A DNA stretch of 64,000 bases, from NCBI GenBank assembly GCA_027704905.1, contig CM051006.1:9775225-9839224 (forward strand), read 5' to 3'. How positions within the stretch are numbered: position 1 is the stretch's first letter; each line of letters starts with the position of its first letter. Position numbers and translations under genes: made by a program. Positions 17,827-27,096 of the stretch are shown here, piece by piece. The DNA comes from Muraenolepis orangiensis (lineage: Eukaryota; Chordata; Actinopteri; Gadiformes; Muraenolepididae). The notes under the pieces were generated by a model. It saw only the letters and a list, made by a program, of their open reading frames with translations. It did not search any database and was not told where the DNA came from.

Positions 17827-20037
17827 ATGCCCCTGTCAACGCAGTCCCAGGACAGCGATGCCCAGTACATCCTGGTGGCCAGTTTGGACAATGTTCGCAA
17901 CATCTCCAACATACTGAAGGCCATCACCTTCAAGGACCATGCCATTTTCAGTGCCACTCCCAACGGGTTAAAGGTCACCGTAGAAGACTCCAAGTGTCTG
18001 CAAGCCAATGCCTTTATTCAGGTGTGTGTCCTTAGTCCAAATCTGGAGGATTGAATCCTCTTTATTGGTCACATGTACACACAGTGAAATGTGTTTCTCT
18101 GCATTTAACCCATCCTAGTATTAGGAGCAGGCACCCTTACCCCCCGAGTACCAGTTCTCACTCCGTCCTTGGTCCGTTTTGGGGACTTGAACCGGCAACC
18201 CTCTGGTTTCTTAAGCCAAGTCCCAACAAGAGCTACTGCCCCCCCCCCCAAATTTAGCACTGATTACTCCAAGCTACTGTTTATATATGGGCCTTAAAGC
18301 AAAAGCAGTTATTTTTATCACTTATTTTGTCTGCCACCGTAATCGTCATCATATTTAAAATATTTAAAATAATCGTCTTTATTTTTTTCCAGGCTGACAT
18401 CTTTCAAGAGTTTACCATTAAGGGAGACTCTGTGGGGTTCCAGGTCAATCTCACAGTTCTGTTGGATTGCCTCACCATCTTTGGAGGGAGCACAGTGCCA
18501 GGTACGTTACATTAAAATGGCTTATTGTATACTGTGGCTGTTCTATTTGATCCCTCTGTATTCATGGTTAAAGGACTGTGCTTTTGCTATGGAAATAACG
18601 TGTAAGCTGCCGCATTATTTAAGGCTACGTGCCTTTGACTGATATTTATATAGAGACAGACTGAAGACTTTTGTTTTTTGTAAAACAAAAAAGAAATGTA
18701 CATTCAACACATGTGAATATCATTTAACAGTCACTTTGCTGCTCTTTTTTTGTTTATTTGTATTGTATATATTATTTTTATTTGTTATGGTATTGTTTTG
18801 GGGATGTCAACTGCGGAGGGAATGGGGAGTAAGCATTCCAATGTACCTGTTACAAATGGCCAATAAAAATATTGATATCGCGCTGCAGTGAATGCATTGT
18901 AAAACAAGTTATCCGTCATCTCTTGTCTATCTATTTGTGACACGTGGACAGGAGTTAGCACAGCCTTGAGGATGTGCTACATGGGCTACGGCTACCCGCT
19001 CACCTTGTTCCTGGAAGAAGGAGGGGTGGTGACCGTCTGTAAGATCAACACACAGGAACCCGAGGAGCCCATCGATTTTGACTTCTGCAGCAGCAACGTC
19101 ACAAATAAGGTAGACGTGGGCGTCGGCAGCACACTGGACAGTATATTAACATTCAATAAACGTCTTTCTCGTTAATATAACCCTAACCCTCTCTCTTTAA
19201 CCACAAGGTGATCCTCCAGTCTGAGAGCCTGAAGGAGGCCTTCTCTGAGCTGGATATGACCAGTGAGGTACTACAGATCACCATGTCCCCCAACCAGCCT
19301 TACTTCAGGTTGGTATGATTGTCTACGTTTTATAAAATCACTTTATTCATGATATGTCTAGTTAGTAGTAGTCTATTTATTCATTTGATTGGTCGGTGCA
19401 TTTCCAAGCGCATGATGACCTAATCACTTTGGAAATATCAGATCTGTGATTAACCGTTGGAAGAGATGTGAACTTTAGGCCAGTCAGTTGTTCCAAATTG
19501 ATAAATAGTATAGAACATTAGTACAAGGTAAAACTTAAACTTCAGTCCAATGTAAGGCTAATCTCATTTAAGTGTTTGTCTCAAATGGTTATTTTGGTGT
19601 TCCCAATTTTGGTCTCCAGGTTGTCCACTTTCGGGAACTCTGGAAACGCCCACTATGACTATCCCAAAGACTCGGACATGATGGAGCTCTTCCAGTGCAC
19701 CCAGACGCAGACTAACAGGTGTTCGCTGTTACCATTCATTCACTAAATGTATTGGATTGTGCCCTCAGCAAATGTAAAGCTTAAGTTCCTGTTCGTACGA
19801 CCTCCTAGAAAACGGGTCTAACACGCTCTCTGCTCTGGTCTCTGTGGACGGACACACAGGTACAAGATGTCTCTGCTGAAGCCGTCCACCAAGGCCCTGG
19901 CCTTGTCCTGCAAGGTCTCCGTGAGGACGGACAGCAGAGGATTCCTGTCCCTCCAGTACCTGGTCAGGAACGACGATGGGCAGATCTGTTTTGTGGAGTA
20001 CTTCTGCTGCCCGGATGAGGAAGTCAGGGACGACTGA
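17827..20037 (+). CDS. rad1: RAD1, checkpoint DNA clamp subunit (9-1-1 complex)
   Basis: RAD1 forms the heterotrimeric RAD9-RAD1-HUS1 clamp, a PCNA-like ring loaded at DNA damage to activate ATR signalling. Six coding exons: 17827-18021, 18393-18501, 18952-19109, 19208-19308, 19620-19718, 19860-20037 (TGA 20035-20037), giving 840 nt and 279 residues (human 282). Recognisable blocks are DAQYILVASLDNVRN, NLTVLLDCLTIFG, LRMCYMGYGYPL, LFLEEGGVVTVCKINTQE, FSELDMTSEVLQITMSP and LLKPSTKALALSCKVS, ending CPDEEVRDD. All introns are GT-AG. Intron 1 carries a SINE in reverse, intron 2 a LINE 3' tail. The ATG context after an acceptor at about 17820 implies an untranslated first exon near 17.0 kb. It converges on BRIX1. 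Confidence 0.98.
18041..18252 (-). mobile_element. tRNA-like SINE (family A) in RAD1 intron 1
   Basis: Reverse-oriented copy: tail GGATTGAATCCTCTTTATTG at the left, AGTGAAATGTGTTTCTCTGC, CATCCTAGTATTAGGAGCAG, and a right end reverse-complementing to a tRNA-like head with a GGTTCAAGTCC-type B box. Confidence 0.6.
18660..18885 (+). mobile_element. LINE 3' tail in RAD1 intron 2
   Basis: Shares CACTTTGCTG...TTTGTATTGTATATAT and GGGAATGGGGAGTAAGCATT with the tails at 48.3 and 50.85 kb, ending in an AATAAAAATATTGAT stretch. A 5'-truncated insertion. Confidence 0.6.
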
Positions 20038-20482
20038 TTGGGGAAATGGCCACCGCCAGTCACTTTGAACACGGGGAAGACGAAGACCGTTCGGATGAAG
20101 CACTTGAAGAACTTTCCCTAAGGCAGGTGGTCACTGAAGCAGACTATGTTACAGCGATAACAAGAGTTAAAGAAAGGCCTTTGGTTTATTGTGCAACCGC
20201 CGCCATTGGGAGAGTATGGCGTCTGGGCCAGTGGAGTGCAAAAATGTTGTCACTGTCATTTCAGCCCATGTCACCCATGTTTCAAAAACTGATGAATTCA
20301 GGATATTCCTGTGTCAGAAGGAAGTGTTTATTGGAGGTTTGGTATTGTCTCATTATTATTAGTGTCATTATTGCATTTGCGTTATGCACTACCCGTTACA
20401 TGTAAATATGCCTGTACAGATGTTACATTTAGACCATTGACTGAGTAGAAAGGTCTTAGTACCCTTTACTTATTTATTTTAG

Positions 20483-20520
20483 TATTAAAATGCTACTCAC
20501 TAAAACTATGAAACATTAAA
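20483..20520 (+). terminator. rad1: Candidate RAD1 polyadenylation signals
   Basis: Two ATTAAA hexamers (20484-20489 and 20515-20520) lie in an AT-rich stretch about 450-480 bp after the RAD1 stop codon, followed by a TG/T-rich region suitable as a downstream element. The RAD1 3' UTR is therefore about 0.5 kb. Site choice is inferred. Confidence 0.45.
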
Positions 20521-20599
20521 TTTGGTGTGTCTGGTTTTTGGTATGTAATATAGAATGACTTTTTTTTGTTTACTATACAGTGTATAGTAAGGTATTAAA

Positions 20600-20862
20600 A
20601 GGCCCCTATTTAACCACCAGCTGAGTGATTATCCATTACTGGTACACTATCAGTCCATTTAGAAATCCATCCTCTAGTGGCATCATAGGTGGGAGTGCCC
20701 ACCAAGCTGTATGACGTATAGAACAGCCTGCCATCCTACCCAGTGAACTGTACAGACTAGTAGGCCACATCTTGGTGAACACTCCCACTTGTCACAAGTA
20801 CATTTTTTAAATGGTGGTTTGTAATGGCTAATCACACCTGGTGGTAAAATAGTATTGGACCA
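20600..20862. mobile_element. Small inverted-repeat element (MITE), copy 2
   Basis: Starts GGCCCCTATTTAACCACCAG and shares CCCAGTGAACTGTACAGACT and TGTAATGGCTAATCACACCT with 11.5-11.8 kb. Lies in the 0.9-kb gap between the convergent ends of RAD1 and BRIX1. Confidence 0.5.
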
Positions 20863-21393
20863 ATACCACGTATTGTATACATTCTCTCAAAAGGAAAACA
20901 TTAGTCTTTAAAATGTTTTCTCAAGACCATTAACCAACCTTTCAGTGGTACCAGTTTCCCCCTACCAAAGAATATACTTCTCCTGATCTACGTCTATATA
21001 CATCCATCTATATAGATATCTGCCGATATATTTAAAACCAATGAAATATAACAAAACATTTGGAATTTGTAAAATGTAGGATTTATTGATTTTATTTATT
21101 TATTTTTTTACAAAAAAAACATGTTTTTGAAGGCTTCCTCCAAGACCACTTAGAGACTTCTCAAGAGGCTGTTTATTAGGAATTCAGTTTAAAGATATTG
21201 TGTGTACATAGCGACATACAAGAACAAAAAAAGTAAAAACACCCCACTGAAACCCCCAGTGGGGATATACAAAAAAAAACAAATTTGGGCTTGTGGGCTG
21301 ATGCTGATGAAAAACCATATACTTTTACATTTCGAAAAACTACCATGACCATCTATCCATCTCCATCCCTCGCATCCCCTCCGGTCCAGGGCC

Positions 21394-24300
21394 CTAGCGC
21401 TTCTTCATCTGCATGCGTCGCCTCTTGAAGGGCTTGGGTTTCTTCATCTTCCGGTTCTGGTCAAACTCCGGCTCTTCCGTCTGGATGTGGACGGGCTTCT
21501 CCACGCCCGGCGTGTCAAACACGTCCGCCGTCACGTCCTTGGTGACCACGTCCGTCCTCTGGCCGCGCTTGGCCTTCTGGAGCTCCTTCAGCATCTGCCG
21601 CTCGCGCAGCTTGGCGGTGGACGCCTGCCGCAACTCCCGCCGGTGCTGGAGACAGAAGACGTACGCGCTGTAGCTTAACCGCAGCCAAAAAAAATCCAGC
21701 GCAACTTCACAAAATGGTTTGCAGTAGACTCGTATAACATGTCAAGTCCCAACATGACGCCCAATTTGTAGTTGACTTTAATTTGGCAAAGTTGTAAACG
21801 TTACATCACATTGTATATTATTGTACAACACAGATTACAATTTTCAAGTTTTTAACATATGACCGCACCACGTAGACCCAGTCACTAGACTAGAACCGGA
21901 CCACGTAGACCCAGTCACTAGACTAGAACCGGACCACGTAGACCCAGTCACTAGACTAGAACCGGACCACGTAGACCCAGTCACTAGACTAGAACCGGGC
22001 CACGTAGACCCAGTCACTAGACTAGAACCGGACCACGTAGACCCAGTCACTAGACTAGAACCGGACCACGTAGACCCAGTCACTAGACTAGAACCGGACC
22101 ACGTAGACCCAGTCACTAGACTAGAACCGGACCACGTAGACCCAGTCACTAGACTAGAACCGGACCACGTAGACCCAGTCACTAGACTAGAACCGGACCA
22201 CGTAGACCCAGTCACTAGACTAGAACCGGACCACGTAGACCCAGTCACTAGACTAGAACCGGACCATGTAGACCTAGTCACTAGACTAGAACCGGGCCAT
22301 GTAGACCCAGTCACTAGACTAGAACCGGACCATGTAGACCCAGTCACTAGACTAGAACCGGACCACGTAGACCTAGTCACTAGACTAGAACCGCACCACG
22401 TAGACCTAGTCACTAGACTAGAACCGGACCACATTGCCTAGACTCGAACCGGACCATGTAGACCCAGTCACTAGCCTAGAACCGGACCATGTACCCAGTC
22501 ACTAGACTAGAACCGGACCATGTAGACCTAGTCACTAGACTAGAACCGCACCACGTTGACACAGTCAGTAGACTAGAACCGGACCATGTAGACCCAGTCA
22601 CTAGACTAGAACCGGACCACGTAGACCCAGTCACTAGACTAGAACCGGACCACGTAGACCCAGTCACTAGACTAGAACCGGACCATGTAGACCCAGTCAC
22701 TAGACTAGAACCGGACCACGTAGACCCAGTCACTAGACTAGAACCGGACCACGTAGACCCAGTCACTAGACTAGAACCGGACCACGTAGACCCAGTCACT
22801 AGACTAGAACCGGACCACGTAGACCCAGTCACTAGACTAGAACCGGACCATGTAGACCCAGTCACTAGACTAGAACCGCACCATGTCACACCCAGTCACT
22901 AGACTAGAAACGTACCATGTTGGGAGACTGGAAGTATGGATTCTCATAGAGGGTGGGACCCCCGAAGCTGCCCTGGAAGATCTTGATGAGGTTGAGGACG
23001 AAGCGAGGCCCGATCTCCACCAGAGCGCCGTCCTCCTCGATGATCTACGGCACAGAACCGATGGAGATGGAGTCATGTCATTCAGGTAGGGGCTGGGCAT
23101 CTTTGCTCGGAAGATGCCCACACAGGCAGACTGGACAGTAGAGTTTGGCTGAGAGTCGAACACCTTAGTTACTCAAATATAAAGTGTTATAATTTGGGTA
23201 TTGACGTTTTGTAGGATTACCCGGTTTTAAATGGAGAGCTGTAACCTCACCTGGTAGTTTCTGAACCAGATCCGGTTGTCTGCGAGGCTGAATGTGAAGA
23301 CATGGTCCACAAACGGTTGGCTTTTGGGGTGATAGTGTGGAGTGGCGAATGTCTGCAACAGAACAAACAAGAGTTACTTTAGATCATTCAGTCTTTGATT
23401 AGCAGCAGGCCATAGATTGATATCTATTCATTTCTAATGTCAAATGATAAAATCATACCTGGGTGAACAACTCCTTTAGTAAAGCAAGGTGAGGTTCCTC
23501 ATCGAATTTCTGTGGATGGAAAAAAAAACGACCGTGACTCCGTGTGTTCAGATAATCCATCCATACGCCACAGTATCAAACTATTCCCTTAAACATTTGA
23601 GATACTTTTGTTTGAAAAATTAAATACTCATTCTGCTTCTTTATAAACGAGTAAAATAAAACAAACCAAAAAAGAATACACAAAAACAGACTTTACCATG
23701 TGGCTACTTTATATAGACCACTTACTTTTGGAATTATCAGAAGACATGTTATGTTAAGTTTTGTCCATTGCTCGAGGATGCCTACAGACAGTAGGGATTG
23801 AACCCAGTTCCTTTCGGCTGAGAGACAAACACCCTAGTTACTACACTATCACCACTTATTATATATTTTATATATAGCATTTACTTGTTCAATTACAAGT
23901 AGACATGTTATATTGTGATGTACTGTATACTGTTTATCGAGATAATGAAAGGAACTTTATCCTGATAGAATTGTATTCCATAACCGCCCAGCCCCGAACA
24001 GAACCAGCCCGAGCACACGCTGTACTTACAGGGTCGAACGACAGCAGCGGCCTGGAACCTTTGAGGCAGTTTCCCGTCATCTTCAGTTCCGCCAGTGTGT
24101 GTACTGCGGAACGGATAGGCAGACGACACGGTGAATACCAATTCAAACCCCTTGGTGGTTTCAACTTTTACTTTGAAATTCTACTTTGTCAGATACACTG
24201 ACATCATTAGATTAGATTCAAATGTATTGTCAGTGTACAGCACATCGAAAGGAATTTGGCATCTAACCAGAGTGCAAATGTTGCAGTAAAGTGCATGGTA

Positions 24301-25012
24301 ATATATAATGTACAGTTGTTGAATAATATGTAAAAATACTACTAAAAACAGGTATAAAATAACTTATAGAGTAGGTATGAGCTATGTGAAGAATTCTAGG
24401 TATATATATATACACACAAGGTAAGTATACAAGTATAAAAACAGGTAGTGAGCAGGGGTATGCAGTTGTGTCAAAGATGAATATATATACAGCATATATA
24501 CACAGTATGCATGTCATATAATACTGTATACGTTTAAAGTAACTCACTGTTTTGCACCAGAAACTTTGCAGAAGGTCCATGGGGGCTGTTTGATATCCTG
24601 TGTGGCGCAGAGCAATAAACATGAATGTTAAGTCAATCCAAACCAAAAGCCACCATGTGGACACATGGACACATCCAAGGGGGAGACGGGAGAGACTTAC
24701 CACATATAAAGATCCTGCTTTTTCTTCGCCTCAAAATAGAGACATTTGTTGCAGTTTTTGATTTCACACACCTGTGGGAACATGTAAGCCAATAGTTTAG
24801 GTTCAACTCTACCTATAGTGTACATTACAGTCCAACTTTACAGTCATTTAGCAGACACTTTTATCCAAAGCGACTTACAATAGAGATTTATTGACAGATT
24901 TATTGTTGACATACCTGTATGACAGCCATGTACTTTTTTTACTGTATGAATATATTAATCTACAACTGTTGATATAACTGCATACCCCTGCTCACTACTT
25001 GTTGATACTTAC

Positions 25013-25072
<60 letters not shown>

Positions 25073-26327
25073 CTCATACCTACTCTATAAGTTAATTTAT
25101 ACCTAGTAGTCTGTTCTTACATCCTATTTAACCACTGTAAATGATATGCCATGCACTTTACTGCAACATTTGCACACCAGTTAGATGCCAACTTATTTTT
25201 GTGCTGTACTACGACTGTGCTGTGCGCAATGACAATACATTTAAATGTAATCTAATCTAAATAACCCGCATCATGCCCTTTCCCATGCCACATCCAAGCC
25301 GTCCAGCAGACCCACCTCGTTGATGACGAAGAGTTTGTCCTTTCGGTCCATTTTTGTATCTGAAGAGACGAAACAAAAACATGCAAAGTGAGCCCTCAGT
25401 CAGCACAGCTGCTGCCACAATAGAGCATCTATAACACAGAGGAGCCCATGGGTAGATTGTGAGTACCACACTTCTACCACACTACTACCAGTAGATCACA
25501 AACGCTATGCTGGTAGATCATGTGACATTGCAAAACCCACACATACATACATATATTTAGATTTTTCACATTTTCACCCCTCCTCCTTTTGGAGGGACTC
25601 CCCCAACTTGATTGACATAAAGAGCGGCCAATCTGCTGTACCTACCATAACACTCTCTACCATAACAACAGGGGGGGGGGGTCCAGGTTCATGTTTATAC
25701 ATTTCCAGCTCTATTTTGTTGATGGTGGTGGATGATCATTTTTGAACTGGTCATTTTTAAAAGTAGATCTCAACCGTAAAAAAAAGTGTGGGCCACCCCT
25801 GCATTACATTACAGAAGTTGAGGAGGAGGGTAATGACACAACATTGTGTTGTATATATATATATATATAGTGTATATAGAGAGGGGGAGAGACACCGACC
25901 TGCCTTGGAGTGGGGCATCATGGTCCTCAGGTCGTTCATCAGGTGCCTCGTCCTGAAGTTCACTCCTCTCGACGAGAAGATCAGAACCCGCTCTTTGTTC
26001 GTCCATTTGCCCTGAAATGATGAACACAAACAAACAAACACACGAATGAATCAATACGTTCCACCCATTTCTATTCGTGTGTTTAATTCTGATAATTCTG
26101 ACTGCAAAAGGGCCAGCATGGTGACCAATAACTCCTACTATTACTATTATGACTTATTACTACTACTAAGTGTACCATTTTACCATAGAAACCGGCGCAG
26201 GGACGGCGATCTCCTCTGGGTCCGTGGGGGTCTCCGCTTGGTCGTCTCTGTTTCCATCATGTTTGGCCTGTTTCGCCTTTTTCCCAGCAGGGCCATTCTG
26301 TCCACGTTTCCTCTTGGGCGCCGACAT
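21394..26327 (-). CDS. brix1: BRIX1, ribosome biogenesis protein (Brix domain)
   Basis: BRIX1 is a nucleolar Brix-domain protein required for large-subunit (60S) pre-rRNA processing. Ten exons in transcript order: 26327-26184, 26011-25900, 25359-25316, 24771-24701, 24597-24548, 24103-24030, 23509-23459, 23352-23251, 23044-22916, 21645-21394 (TAG). They total 1029 nt, 342 residues (human 353), and every junction keeps phase. Key blocks: basic N-terminus MSAPKRKRGQ, KWTNKERVLIFSSRG, RTRHLMNDLRTMMPHSK, the CNKCLYFEAKKKQDLYMW stretch, LAELKMTGNCLKGSRPLLSF, and FVLNLIKIFQGSFGGPTLYE; the lysine/arginine-rich C-terminus ends RRRMQMKKR. Intron 9 is filled by a 33-bp minisatellite that begins at the exon 9 donor. 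It is divergent from DNAJC21, another 60S factor. Confidence 0.98.
21861..22915. repeat. 33-bp minisatellite in BRIX1 intron 9
   Basis: About 31 units of GACCACGTAGACCCAGTCAC then TAGACTAGAACCG. Because 33 is a multiple of 3, long stop-free frames run along both strands; they are not genes. The right-most unit is continuous with the exon 9 donor (TAGAAACGTACCATGT at 22905-22920). Confidence 0.97.
24195..24540 (-). mobile_element. brix1: LINE 3' tail (family of the 45-47 kb element), reverse orientation
   Basis: The reverse complement resembles 46960-47350: (TA)-rich segments, ACTCTATAAGT, CATGCACTTTACTGCAACAT, then an AATCTAATCTAATG end at 24210. It lies in BRIX1 intron 5, in the sense of BRIX1 transcription. 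Confidence 0.6.
24940..25262 (+). mobile_element. LINE 3' tail (family of the 45-47 kb element)
   Basis: Contains a (TA)n tract at 25016-25062, CATACCTACTCTATAAGTTA, ATGCACTTTACTGCAACATT and the ATCTAATCTAAAT end. With the reverse copy at 24.2-24.5 kb it forms a long imperfect inverted pair around BRIX1 exons 4 and 5. Confidence 0.6.
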
Positions 26328-26459
26328 GTTGGTTCTTCAACGTTAGAGTTAGCGCTACAGCGACAACACGGGGGGACAGACCAGACGACGCATGCGCAAT
26401 GCGATCATTTAATAATAAAACACCACCCCTAGTGGACAGGAGGGGATATCGCACTTGAC

Positions 26460-26523
26460 TGTGTGTGTGCGTGTGTGCGTGTGTGCGTGTGTGCGTGCGT
26501 GCGTGCGTGCGTGTGTGCGTGTG

Positions 26524-26583
<60 letters not shown>
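26460..26583. repeat. (TG)n / (CG TG) compound microsatellite
   Basis: Left half alternates TGTG with CGTG and CGTGCG; the right half is pure TG. Alternating purine-pyrimidine throughout, so a candidate for Z-DNA, 130 bp upstream of the BRIX1 start. Confidence 0.93.
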
Positions 26584-26584
<1 letters not shown>

Positions 26585-26654
26585 CAGGAACCCGCCCATG
26601 TGGTGGTGGTGGTGGTGGACATGGCGAGAAGTATCGCGATAACTTCACCGTGTG

Positions 26655-26753
26655 GACGTAAGGAGGAGTCCGCACAACGCCGGCCACCTGGGGCGATGAG
26701 CTATCGCGATAACTCATCGCCCGGCCGGCGTTGTGCGGACTCCTCCTTACGTC
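26655..26753. repeat. Near-perfect palindrome (cruciform-capable) in the BRIX1/DNAJC21 promoter
   Basis: The 31 bases 26655-26685 are the exact reverse complement of 26723-26753. Inside them 26692-26700 pairs with 26713-26721 (9 bp) and the centre 26702-26711 is the self-complementary TATCGCGATA. Only a few bases in the inner spacer are unpaired, so nearly the whole 99 bp can fold as a hairpin. The arms are CpG-rich, unlike the AT-rich mobile elements around. Confidence 0.95.
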
Positions 26754-27096
26754 ATTACGTCATTACCAACGTGTGCCGCCGCTTGGTGGAGATATAACAG
26801 AAGACAATCATTATGGCTGTATAGGTCTCGTTGTTATAGACCTTTTCTATTATTATTATTATTGTTATTATTATGCGTTTTATTATACATTAGTTAAATG
26901 GCACGTTTAAAGTAACCCGTGTGAGTGTCATTTAACATAACCGTTTTAAAGTTGAACGATAACGTGTGATTGAGAGCTAGTAGCTAGCCGGCCGGCGGCT
27001 AAGGTTTGGTTGGTTGGTTCAATCGATCCTTCGATCAACGTGATCACCAAATAGTGTTATTTTTTTAACGAATTCCGATTCGAATCGAATTCCCCA

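Larger units (their letters stand above)
26385..27090. promoter_or_regulatory. Divergent BRIX1/DNAJC21 promoter region
   Basis: About 770 bp separate the two start codons. The interval has an NRF-1-like CGCATGCGCA near 26389, a (TG)n tract at 26460-26583, two copies of TATCGCGATA (26632-26641 and 26702-26711), a 31-bp perfect inverted repeat (26655-26685 with 26723-26753) and two adjacent TTACGTCAT sites (26747-26764). No TATA box is visible. Shared control of two 60S assembly genes is plausible but inferred. Confidence 0.55.

Noticed and set aside
17827..20037. PCNA as the identity of the clamp gene
   Set aside because: The sequence follows RAD1 (SLDNVRN, MCYMGYGYPL, CPDEE end), not PCNA, although both share the clamp fold.
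21844..22902. Long stop-free frames (196 and 137 codons) on both strands with a repetitive protein
   Set aside because: They are a by-product of a 33-bp tandem repeat whose length is a multiple of three; the array is inside BRIX1 intron 9.
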